64,000 nt of DNA from Neckera pumila (taxonomy: Eukaryota; Streptophyta; Bryopsida; Hypnales; Neckeraceae): assembly GCA_963969595.1 (NCBI GenBank), contig OZ018418.1, positions 191,001 to 255,000 of the forward strand, in the 5' to 3' direction. A model generated the notes under the pieces. The model was given only the letters and a program-made list of their open reading frames with translations, did not search any database and was not told the DNA's origin. Positions 1 through 9,720 of the stretch are shown here, piece after piece (positions within the stretch are counted from its first letter, which is position 1; every line of letters starts with the position of its first letter). The position numbers were made by a program, and so were the translations under genes.

Positions 1-331
1 TTGGAAACACTGTTATAGCATCCGTCGGACCCGACGGATGTATTTGACGTGTCACCAGGACCCTCTGATTTCTGTTCTTTGAAATACAGAATCCAATTTT
101 GGTAATAGAAAATGTTAGAGGTTTTTTTTTTTATAGGAAAATAAGATGGGAGAAGTATGCTTTGTTATTTCAGTAGCAATATATTCCTACATGTATTGTC
201 ATTATAAATCCCTTGCCTTATGATACTACAAAACCAATGCTCCGAAATATTTCAGAAGTTCCATGTTTCCACAATTCTGAATGTCATTTACTGTTCACTA
301 ACTATTTTACCATCTCCTGTGGATTTTCTAG
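1..331. other. non-coding leader region
   Basis: I see no open frame here. The 3' end (about 318-331) is a pyrimidine-leaning run ending in TTTTCTAG directly before the open frame of the next gene, so this stretch may be the end of an intron of the MULE-type gene that follows. The only other structure is the inverted repeat at 19-40. Confidence 0.4.
19..40. repeat. perfect 10-bp inverted repeat
   Basis: CATCCGTCGG and its exact reverse complement CCGACGGATG are separated by two bases, forming a strong potential hairpin. The core is close to the CGGACG word that fills the promoter arrays elsewhere in the window, so it may be an isolated site of that type or the end of an array lying outside the window. 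Confidence 0.6.
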
Positions 332-1719
332 AAATTGAATTTGGAAGCGATGGCGGACTTGCCATCTTGCAATTTATCCGAAACGGTGCATAACAAGTGG
401 CTACAAATGTCCGGAAAGCGAGGAAACAACTTGTTTGACGCTACTTGTGATGACAGTATTCATGCCTGGATGCAAATGACAAACTACTGTGCATACCTGA
501 AAGGATACACATTGGGGTCAGGGCCGTCAAAGGAGGAGCTTAGGTTGAGAGCTGCTAGAAGAAGTGGAGATCCCAAGAAGATTGCCGAGGCATTAAACAC
601 CTTGCCTGGAGCAAAGGGTGTGGGAACCAGAGTACCACACTTAGAAGGAGAAGAAATATTCGGGAGCACAAAGAGGAAGTGGATGTGCCCATTGGTGATG
701 CCGGAGACTCACACAGACCGGACAAAATTAATTTCTCTCAACCCCGTGTGAGAACAAGGTCCAATACAACTGTTTCTCAGGCTTTTGGAGAAAAAGGTAA
801 ACAACCTCAAACAAGTCCTGCTCAACACGTTACGGTAGCATTTGAAAGCGACTGTGATACATCAAAATGGCGCATTGCGAGAATTAGCCACAAATCTAAT
901 GCGAGATGTCAAGCTCAACAACAAAGATCCAACATCAAGTATACCATTAAGATTGCAAAAAGGAAGAAGGAAACTCCAGCTCCTACCTACCGCAGTAGAA
1001 AAGAAGAATATGGGAGCAAGCGAGAGGTGGTCGTTGATTTCTGGTTCTGCTGGGATGACATTGAACAATGCGTGAAAGGTACAAACCGGAAATGGGTTTT
1101 GGAGTGGCCGGAAGTGCCGGAGGTTTGGCCAATTCTATTGGGAACTAACCTAAATCGAGAAGAGACATTGTTGCTGCAACATGTAGGATTTCGCCTCCAG
1201 GAACGACCCATATTGTCCCCACGTCAATTGTTCAATATGTCAAAGATTTTCAAACCTGTTTTGTGTGACCAACCTCCACCGCGGAACTCGGATGTGTATC
1301 CTACTGTGAGGAACAGCAAAGCCATTTGAAGGATTGCAAACGCACCTACTACCGAACAGCGGAACAAGTGGGAAAGTGCAGGTAATGTTAGAGGGCAAAT
1401 TATAGGAGTAACATTGCTCCCTTTCCTAGGCCTTGGTGCAATTGTAGAGTTAGAGACAGGGTCAGACTTTAACAAAAATGCATACCAAGTTACATTGGGC
1501 CAATTCTTGACGTGCACATGCCCAGACTTTGTGAATATGGCAGTTTCCGCTATAGGAGGTCGGTAGCAATACGTGAATTGCAAGCACTTGTACTATTTGT
1601 ACAGGTACTTTTGCAAAATGGATGTCAATGAAGACAAATTCATTCATGCACCAAGTTATAGCTTCAATGAATTGAAGCTACTGCTAGTTCGAGCTGGAAT
1701 GATCACACTTCCAAAATAG
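332..1719 (+). pseudogene. MULE/FAR1-type transposase remnant, C-terminal part with SWIM zinc finger
   Basis: This is the C-terminal portion of a Mutator-like transposase; the catalytic core would lie upstream and is not present. The first part (332-670) reads in frame 2 and holds NLSETVHNKW and SGPSKEELRLR, which I recognise as the region following the MULE core in plant elements. A frameshift near 670 moves the reading to frame 1, which runs through VDFWFCWDDIEQC and GFRLQER to the end. At about 1486-1610 there is a SWIM zinc finger, C-x-C-xn-C-x-H: TCTCPDF followed by NCKHLYYLYRYFC. SWIM fingers bind DNA or protein in MuDR/FAR1 proteins. The frame is broken by TGA at 1327-1329 and TAG at 1564-1566, the second lying inside the finger. 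The natural stop is TAG at 1717-1719. Family assignment rests on the SWIM signature plus recalled MULE context. It is clearly non-functional as read. Confidence 0.65.
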
Positions 1720-2420
1720 GCATGGCCACATTTTCCAATGTAATTCAATTATAATGCACTCATTTTTATATATTACAATTGAAATGATTTGATGCATACT
1801 GTTGTGGATTTAATGTCCGGATCTATATCCAATCTACTGTCCGTTTTGTCCTTTTTCTTTGTAATACTTTCCTTTTTTAAGGGGACCTTAACTCTTGAAT
1901 CCAGTCCTCCCTTATTTCAGCTTTTCTTCCATTTCTTTTGAAATCCAGGACGTCTTCTAGTATTTATAGATTTTAATTTTCACAAGGTACCAAGATAATC
2001 AAAATTGGCAAACACACTATTTGAAACCCACCTAATGCACTTCATAGTTTTTTATTATCAAGTATGTAAGCAGATGAAGGAAGAGTGACAAGACCAATGT
2101 TCCAGGGTTCCTATTCATATGTCCCATAACGATTGGCATTTTGGAACATGCCACTATAAGAGGTTTCATGTTCGATGGTTATATATGGTAGTGGGCCCTC
2201 TGGGGGAATAGCCTTTCTCTGTGATTATGCGGAGAATTATATTCCCCAAGGGTTCTCTGCCATTTTGTTTAATATGATAAAACAAAAATGTGTAGATAAA
2301 AACACGTATAGAATAATAAAAAAAATATATATAGACTTGGCTTCAATTGGTTTCTGGGCTTTCTTTATTTGCTTTTAAATCCATTCCAACTGTAATTCCT
2401 TAAGCATAGTTCCAACAATA
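1720..2420. other. non-coding, AT-rich
   Basis: Downstream of the SWIM pseudogene I see only AT-rich sequence without a convincing open frame. The 67-codon frame at 2175-2378 has no recognisable features and looks accidental. Confidence 0.5.
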
Positions 2421-2795
2421 AATCACTCTCGGTCTCAACTTCATCCCTCATTTCTTCTTCTATACTTTTTTGGACAATACCGCAAGCACCTATTTACTTT
2501 TCTAATTTTTTTAGAGCTTACATTTTCTAAATACCTTAACCTCAATGAGAAATGACTCTCGCTCTCAACTTGACCCCTCATTTTTTTTCTATATTTCTTG
2601 GGATAACATCGTGGTCACCCCCACTTTTTTTCTATATTTCTTGGGATAACATCGTGGTCACCCCCACTTTTTTTCTATATTTCTTGGGATAACATCGTGG
2701 TCACCCCCACTTTTTTTTTTTTTTTGGAGCTCAGGTTTCTTAAGAACCCTAAACCCATAAGAAATGACTCTCGGTCTCACAATGTAGTGGATTCT
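2421..2795. repeat. tandem repeat, ~126-130 bp unit
   Basis: Three starts of one unit can be seen at 2421, 2551 and 2763, each opening with AAT(C/G)ACTCTCG(G/C)TCTCA. The first two are 130 bp apart. The second and third are 212 bp apart, which is 126 bp once two extra copies of an internal 43-bp segment are subtracted. The unit includes a T-rich stretch followed by a run resembling TTTAGAGCT or TTGGAGCTC. Confidence 0.75.
2589..2717. repeat. 43-bp tandem repeat, three copies
   Basis: Three virtually identical 43-bp units begin at 2589, 2632 and 2675. Each starts CTATATTTCTTGGGATAAC and contains CGTGGTCACCCCCAC followed by a T run. They lie inside one unit of the larger ~127-bp repeat, so this is a recent local expansion. 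A diverged relative is visible at about 2461-2500. Confidence 0.9.
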
Positions 2796-2905
2796 TTCTA
2801 CTATAAAAATCCAAGAAACATGTAAAATATTTAATAATCCATGGTCATAGGTTACACAGTTATAGATCCCAATTTTACCATAAACAGCAAAAAAAAATAA
2901 TTTTT

Positions 2906-3220
2906 TTGAATTTTTTTAGCAAAAAAAAAATTTGGAGGCACAAAAATGGAAATATTTTTTCTTTAGGCTCCAGGCTCACAGGCTCCAGGCTCCATTCTCA
3001 CAGGCTCACAGCTCCAAGCTCATACGCTAGCGTCGTTGCTCTGCAGACAATGAGAGCCCTCCAAGCTCTTAAGGACTCCAATGTCTTGGAATCCATTTTG
3101 AACGCGGATGGACCAGAATCACAAACTTGTGCAAAGTGCAAGCTTGGGATTGGAGAGTCATCCAATTACAAACGTGGCGAAGGAAGCGGTTCAGTAAACA
3201 ACAAAATTGTTATCAACTAA
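2906..3220 (+). other. possible small coding fragment of unknown origin
   Basis: The stretch can be read as 104 codons. The first third is low-complexity GGCTC repeat. The remainder includes TCAKCKLGIG, a single C-x2-C pair, and base composition less AT-rich than the surroundings. I do not recognise the family and there is no promoter array or neighbour that suggests a function. It may be an exon fragment of a decayed gene or chance. Confidence 0.15.
2966..3028. repeat. GGCTC-rich short tandem repeat
   Basis: Repeated GGCTCCA/GGCTCACA heptamers and octamers, partly degenerate, run across about 60 bp immediately after poly-A/T tracts. It explains the start of the open frame that overlaps it. 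Confidence 0.6.
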
Positions 3221-4959
3221 ATGTTTGCAAGAATCGTTCACTTGCAGATCAATTTTGTGTAATAATAGAAATCCGAAGTAGCTCAATAATATAGGGTCAT
3301 ATAATATTCATGCTCGCCTAGTCGAGTAGTATACAATGCTTTAGATTCCTTTTTCATTCCACTTCTATGGCTTTGTATTACAATTTTGTATTTATGCAAA
3401 GCAGTTTTATAATGCTTTGATTTTATATAATAATTCATAATGCTTTGATTTTGTATAGTAAATACTACCTTTATTGCTTCATAAAATTGTGCTTTTGTGT
3501 GGTAATATATTTGTCGAAAAAGAAATTGGTGTTCTTATTCTTTTTCCAGAAATTATCAATTGTAATAGACTAATAATAACAGAAAAAAGAGCCTTTCTAT
3601 TCTCATAAATCCATGTAGTTATAGAGAAATTAACTTCCAAGACGTGAAGCCAAACTAAGTAAAGAATGCATGTTCTTCTCATTCTTGATTTTTTGTACAG
3701 AAAAGAAGAAATGGTCCAAAAAATGAAAGGATTTTATTTCAAAAATATACATATTGGAACATAATAATGGGAGAAAATACGTATTATTCTTTTTATGAAG
3801 TAAAGTCTCCACAATTCTTTAAAAAAATTAATAAATATAGGAACATAATAATGCAATAATATAGGTGCTACACTCCTCTTGGGGGATCCAGTAAAGTTTA
3901 AATTATTTTCTCTAAAATTAATGACTCTTGCAATTTTATTAAAAATCCGCGGGAAATTGAATCACTTTAGAAAATGGAAGTCTTTTTTATTAAAATAATC
4001 CATACATGAAGAAAGACAATGAAGAGGAATATGATTCTTCTAAAATAAGTAGAAGAACATAATAATGAAAGAAAATCAGTGCTCTTCTGCTTATTCAATA
4101 AATAACCCTTCACAATAAAAAAATCCAAAAGGATTCTTGTTCTTATTAAGAAAAAAGATTTGGATAGTACTAAATGGAAATGACTATTTTTTATGTAAAA
4201 ATAAATAACATTCATTCATAAAAGAAAACAACAAAGACAATTTGCCTTCCAAAAAAAAATTCAATCAAACATAATATTGATAATAGTGAAACAAAATGGG
4301 CGCTCTTCCGATACGACTATACAAAAGACACTTATTCACAAATCTAAAAACGGAATGGGTTTAAGGCCTTCACTTTCTTCCAATAAAATTTAGAAATATT
4401 ATTAAAAATTGGAAAGGGTGTTCATTGTTTGAAAAAAAAAATTGGAACCTCCAAGAAAAATAAATAGCAAATTAGCAATAGCATTTAATTTAAATAAAAT
4501 TGGAACATAGTAATATAATAATGAAAGGAAGTGACTAAGTGAGTGTATTTATTTTTATGTGCACGGGAAGTCGGGAATTGTCTACAATTATTGGGAAAAG
4601 TAATAAGTCTTTTTTTTTTGTTTAAATATTGGAAACATAATAGCCTAAAAGAAAAAGTCCTTTTGAGAATAAAAAAAAAATATGAAGAAGGTTGTCACTC
4701 TTAAAGATATATATATCAAAACCTATTAACAAAAGAAAACAAGTGTTTTCCTTCTCATATCGTAAATTTTTCTTCAACTATCAAAAAATGAACAATGGTT
4801 TAGGATTTCAGGAAGAAAAATATAATAAGAAACTCAAATGAGTATCTTTTGCTCATGAATTTCATCATCCTAAACTTGTAAACAAATAAGGCTATTTTCT
4901 TGCCAAAAGAAACTGAAAACAGCCAATTCCATAGCAAAGACTACCAAAAAGTTGGAATT

Positions 4960-5640
4960 TTCTTCTTCTTTTCATATCTAAGTAGAGGATCTTACATGTA
5001 AGTCGTATGACAATGTGTGGAAAATATTTGAGAATTTCAGACTGCATGAATTGCAAGATATTTCCATTTGAACTACATATGAGGTGGTTCTCTAGCATAT
5101 TGTGGGACTAAATTTCCTAAATTTTGAACATTGTGCACTTTAATTTCATGCACTACAAAGTTCTGACCTTTAAATCTTTATATTTTATAGGAAAAATTGA
5201 GTTGAGAGTCTACCAAGAAAAAGAAGATAAAATAAAAATTATTTTCATTCTTAAAAAATTGTTAAATACAAGTAGCCAAGTAGGTACAAGATAGAAGGAT
5301 AATATGGATTTTTGATGTCCATTATATCAAATTAAAATTCAATAGTTCAGTAATTTTGAGATTATTCTAGCACAAAAACTATACCACGTGGACCTATTTT
5401 ATTTTATTTTTTGTAAGGATTACATTCATAAATGAATCCTACACATTATTATATTCAAAAAGATGCTTTAAGTGCCCAAATAATAAGATTGCCCACAACT
5501 TTTTCAAAACAAATCCAAATGGAATGAATTAAAGCTCTTCAGTTAAAAAGAAATATATTGTATGGTGGAAAAAATTAATTTAAAAAAAATGCAACATTCT
5601 GTTGGCTTTTCCCTTCTTCCCTATTTTGAGCTTTTCTGAA
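4960..5640 (+). repeat. dispersed AT-rich repeat, copy 1
   Basis: Two blocks recur in the same order at 10900-11770, 53170-54010 and 58200-59050. One contains AGACTGCATGAATTGCAAG (about 5038-5056) and the other contains AATCCAAATGGAATGAAT (about 5513-5530) preceded by a GATGCTTTAAGTGCCCAAA block. I see no coding capacity in any copy. Boundaries are approximate. Confidence 0.55.
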
Positions 5641-6639
5641 CACAATTTGTGTTTACGGTGGAGGATGATAAAAAAAATGATATTCCCAAAGAGATTATTA
5701 GTTCTCCTATCTTCAAAAAAAGTTGTAAGAAGTGATTATGAGATACCTCAGCCCATACGTACCTGTTTGAATTCCCAAATGTCCTCTGAATGGATAATGG
5801 TCCTTGCGGGGTTATTTAGGAAAAAAAATAGACAACGTATTCATGCTTTTGACAAATATCCAATATTAGAATGCAAGAGAATGTGTGCTCTTCATTTTAG
5901 CTCTTATGATAGATATCTAGAACAATTTTGTATAAATTAACAAATATTCTTATTTTATCATATAAAAAAGAAATTCTCTAATAAGAAAAACCAAAAAAAT
6001 GGATACTCTTATTTTCAACAAAAGAAAGGTTGAAAAATAAAATCAATTAATCCAGGGTATTTTTTTAACATACAATTCAAAGACAATAAACTTTAAGCGG
6101 TCTTATTATATTTGTGCATTAAAGATTTCCACCCTTATTTCTGGCCACTACTATCTTTTCTTTTATAAAATTAATTTTCTATGACCAAAAAAAGATGACA
6201 TTTTACATTCTTTTGAAGGAAATAGTTAAGGATACTAATCCTTTAACTCCTACAAAACCAACATGCGTTTCTAGAGTATTGACTACATAGACATTTCGGG
6301 CACGAGGAATGTCACTATAGATTTCTATATTTGGGCCCCAATTTTAATAAAAGATGTAGATGAAGAATCACTATAAGGCCCAATAATTTTTATAATTTCT
6401 CAATAAACAATTATCCAAGCTATCGCATAATATATAGTTTGTTACTTTGATTTTGAGCTTGGCCAGCTGGCGCAGATTTAAGTAATTCACTTTCTTTATA
6501 AACAAGAAGTAGCAAAACCGTTTTTTAGAGTTTTATTCATAGACCTTTGAGTCAATCAATTTTCATAAAATCAATGAATCTAACGTTAGAGACATTCAAC
6601 ATTATAAACGTCAATTACTGTTTCTGTATTCGAAAATAT

Positions 6640-7200
6640 ATTTTAAAGTCCTTTATTTAAGTCAAGTTCCAATATTTTTGAAGAAAATAGAAACCTTAGG
6701 TGTAGATTGTTCATTACAACATTGCCACTACTAGGATTGGTCTTTTTTATTTTATATATAAATTCTTAACAATTCAATATTTCAAATCATGTTCATTCCT
6801 TCTTTGTACTCACTATTTCTTCCCTATATCTTGTACAAATCCAACTGATGTGAAATATCTCAAGCATGACATCCATTTGTCTAGGAAAAACAATCCAAAG
6901 AAGCATTATCATTATGCACATTTTTCTATAGAAAAATAAGCTTCTGTAGTGCAATTGCCAAGTTTTTTGGAGGGCCCTCAAAAAGGTTTTATTTCATTTG
7001 AATGCTTATATATTGCAATCCCTGTGGTGGAAACTTCTAAAATTCTGTAACAAATGGGATCAAGACAGCATACTACTACATCCAAACGTTATATATGTTG
7101 AAAAATTAGTTTTTAGAAGAAAATTAGTACTTCTTAAAGAAATGGGAGGTTCCAAATTTCACCGGTAAAAACATAGTCATGGAACAATGCAAAGGTTAAG
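6640..7200. repeat. dispersed AT-rich repeat shared with 63220-63780
   Basis: Runs such as CAATATTTTTGAA, a TTCATTACAACAT(T/C)(G/A)CCAC block, TTCCCTATATCTTGTACAA and CAAGCATGACATCCA align in the same order with the stretch at 63220-63500, at clearly reduced identity. This is an old repeat with no coding capacity that I can see. Confidence 0.5.
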
Positions 7201-7405
7201 GATGTGTTCAAGTACTAATGTTTTGAAATGTCAAGGTGCTTTTTCACGTCTTTATGGGATTATAAGGGCATAAGCCAATTTCAAAGTCATTATATACATA
7301 ATAATTCAAGGACACTTTTGAAAGAGAAAACATTATATTTCATATTTATTCGAAGTAATTGACATCAAAAAAAGGTGCCCGAACCAGGAAATTTGCACTG
7401 GGCTA

Positions 7406-8917
7406 TTAACAATAATCCCTCATGCTTCCACTAACGCTAAGATAGTCGCTTTCTTCTGGCTCCGGCCCCATCTGCTCCAACTCTTCAGGTAGTGCACCTC
7501 TAGTAGCTTTACTCCACTCCATCCAATCCCTATTAAAACGACGTTTGCCTCTCAATTTATGATACTCCTCTAGACGCACTTCAATTTTTTTTGCGGGCAG
7601 CTTCACCAACTTCTGAAGATTGGCTAATTCTTCGGGGCTGCTACAATACCTTGGAGCCATAGCCAAATCGTCTAGCTGCAACGAATGTTCTACAGCAATT
7701 GTGTATAACTTTTTTTCTTTTGAAGCTACTTGCACATCCAGGCTTTGCCTTTCATACTGTAGCTTCAAACGATTGCATTCCAAGATTTCAAGTTTCTTCT
7801 GATACACTGCAACATCATCCATCATGTGAGTGCGCCCATCAACTATCTTGTTCAAATAATTATCTTTATTTTTCTTCAAAGCAACCAAGTACTTGTCGTT
7901 TGCAGCTACCTCTTTATTCACAATTTCTAACTCCCACTTGTATGATAACACATACTCTCGGGTGCCCAAATCTGAAAGTTCTTGTTCTTTCAATTCTTTC
8001 AGTTTTGCAGTCGCTTCCTATAAATATGTTCTTGCACTTGCAATCTTAGAGCTCTGCATCTCCACATCGTCATTTGAATCATTCTCATTCTTATTGCCAT
8101 TGCGCTCGTGGAACTCATTGTCCACTTCCATTTCCTCCACATCTTCCGTACCTTGATTAGAAATGTCAGATATAGTGTCAAACTCCTCAATCTTCTTCTT
8201 TCCTATCCTGTCAACCTCCGCCTCCAAGCCCTTTTTATACCAATTTGCAACAGCATATTCTTGATCCTCATTTCGCAAATCATACCCGTTGTACTCATGG
8301 GTGTGGCTACCAGAGCTAGAACCATCCGACCACACTACCTCTTCATTAGGAATGCATAACTTCCCCTGCTTAACTAATGCCAACTTCTTCTTGGCATCAA
8401 GTATGGCAGCTTGGATTAGCATTGTTGCGCTGGCAGGACGATTTCCTTTAGGGAGCTCCTCTACAGTCGTCTAATCCACCTCCTTCTTCAATATACGCTC
8501 GGCATACACCATTTGGACAAGATACAAAGGAAAACTGTCGTTTTGGAATGGCAAGGATTCCAAATACACTCCAATCCACATCTCCAGGCATCTTTGTACA
8601 AAGTCTTTAAAGAGGCAGTATCCAAGATTTGCTTTGTTAGACTCCAAATGTAGCTTGTAACGCCAGAGCGGAAACAACTTGTTGATGTGGCACTAATCCA
8701 CATATTTTTTAACTGATTTGTGGATCCAAGGCTCCAGTTCCCTTCTGCAACCCCCGAAAGCCTTAATCTTTTCATGCAAAAGGATAGCCACACACTTTTT
8801 GTGGCTTTTCCCAGTTCTTTTTTTATCCTTATTGTGAAGTGCCTTCTTTTGGAGCCGAGTTAGTGATTTGGGTGACATAGGCGGGAATGGTGGGGTCTCA
8901 TCTTCCATAATGATCAC
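7406..8917 (-). pseudogene. gene A: HINKL-domain coiled-coil protein, single frame with three TAG codons
   Basis: The function is unknown. One reading frame runs from the ATG at 8917 (or a second ATG at 8908) to TAA at 7406, about 500 codons, interrupted only by TAG at 8693-8695, 8471-8473 and 8018-8020, with no frameshift. The N-terminus is Pro/Lys-rich (MEDETPPFPPM, then basic). Next comes the domain shared with genes C, D and E: KKYVD, stop, CHINKLFPLW, DFVQRCLEMW, FPLYLVQMVYAE and KEVD. At two of the stops the relatives have Trp (GWCHIDK in C; VDWRT and VDWST in D and E), so TGG-to-TAG change is the simplest history. The middle is acidic (DNEFHERNGNKNEND), and the C-terminal half is charged and heptad-like, probably a coiled coil. 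It ends with MRDYC. The promoter array and TATA-like box lie at 9221-9475. It is probably a decayed mobile-element gene. Confidence 0.6.
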
Positions 8918-9074
8918 TTTGTATCTAGAATGTTTCTCTAGTTATTTTATCTAATGATCTAAGAATGAACCCGTACTATACAAATAAGAAAACCCTAAAG
9001 CAATCGCAATTCACATTTACGAAAATACAGCTATTTACCATAACAAGATGTGAAATCAATCTCAAACATGGAAA

Positions 9075-9215
9075 ATAATTTCTGGAAACGAGGTGGAAAG
9101 GGACAACATATCCCCCTCACAACTCAAGCTTCTAGCCCACGAGTACGCAGTCAGCCACTTCTAGGTAGATGACAGTCAGTACATAGAGCCAGAAGTGGAG
9201 AATGCAAGTTCAGGC
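9075..9215 (-). promoter_or_regulatory. conserved 5' leader block of gene A
   Basis: Read on the minus strand this block matches the leaders of gene B (14440-14525) and gene C (18485-18620). Shared text includes AGTACGCAGTCAG(C/T)(C/T)ACTT, AGAGCCAGAA/GAGCCAGGA and, between A and C, GAGGTG(G/A)AAAGGGACAA. It lies between the TATA-like box and the ATG, so it is probably transcribed 5' UTR. Confidence 0.6.
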
Positions 9216-9220
9216 GATCC

Positions 9221-9475
9221 CTTTAATACCCAAAGTCGCAACAGGGCGAGTATGGATCTACGGCGGGTGCGGGTGAGACCATTGAAGCAACCTCAAGTTC
9301 TTGGCGAACGCTAGTAAGGGACTTCTTGTCCCGACTGCGGGTACTGGGCGAACGCGGGTATGGGTCCATAGCAATAGCGGGTAGGGGTCCAATGCGACCT
9401 CGGATCCAAGACGACATTGGATACAGGTTCATGCCGACCGCGGGTACAGGTCCATGGCGACTATATGTAGGAAGC
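9221..9475 (-). promoter_or_regulatory. GCGACC-word promoter array and TATA-like box of gene A
   Basis: From about 9240 to 9475 short units of ~24 bp repeat around GCGACCGCGGGTACAGG with variants such as GCGAACGCGGGTATGGG and GCAATAGCGGGTAGGGG. It is a GC- and CpG-rich island in AT-rich DNA. On the gene-ward side, 9221-9230 reads GGTATTAAAG on the minus strand, a plausible TATA box about 305 bp from the ATG. The same word and layout precede genes B and C. Confidence 0.6.
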
Positions 9476-9479
9476 TTGG

Positions 9480-9720
9480 TTTTTTTTTCCATTTTTTATG
9501 AAGTGCCAAAGTGGCAATATTGAATGTTACAAAAGGTGCTCCAAATTTCAACATTCATCCACATATTGGATAGAAAATATCATATTAGCACATATCACCA
9601 GGGTTTTTTTGAAGTTTTTAAAAAAATGCCATAGTGGCAATATAAACTTTTGTAGTGGTGCCACAATTTTCAACATTCATCCATACCAAATAGGAAATAT
9701 ACATATCATATGTCTCTAAT
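9480..9720. repeat. two-copy ~125-bp repeat beyond the gene A array
   Basis: Two diverged copies contain GCCA(A/T)AGTGGCAATAT followed by a TTTCAACATTCATCCA-type stretch, at about 9503-9560 and 9628-9690. A third relative (ACATTCATCCATATTTTGG) lies at about 14876 beyond the gene B array, so this is part of the element family flanking both genes. Confidence 0.55.

Larger units (their letters stand above)
3221..7405. other. AT-rich non-coding region with dispersed repeats
   Basis: No frame here shows protein-like character. Frames at 3479-4215 and 5602-5940 are AT-driven. Parts of the region recur elsewhere in the window: 4960-5075 and 5455-5640 resemble blocks near 10.9-11.8, 25.6, 53.2-54.0 and 58.2-59.0 kb, and 6640-7200 resembles 63220-63780. 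Confidence 0.5.

Noticed and set aside
7620..8474. Plus-strand ORFs opposite gene A
   Set aside because: Mirror frames of a coding sequence; the minus frame has the HINKL homology and coiled-coil composition.
7406..8917. Nuclear stop-codon reassignment (TAG as amino acid)
   Set aside because: TGG and CAG are used freely at the same time, other genes are broken by TGA and frameshifts, and C-to-T decay explains the TAG positions.
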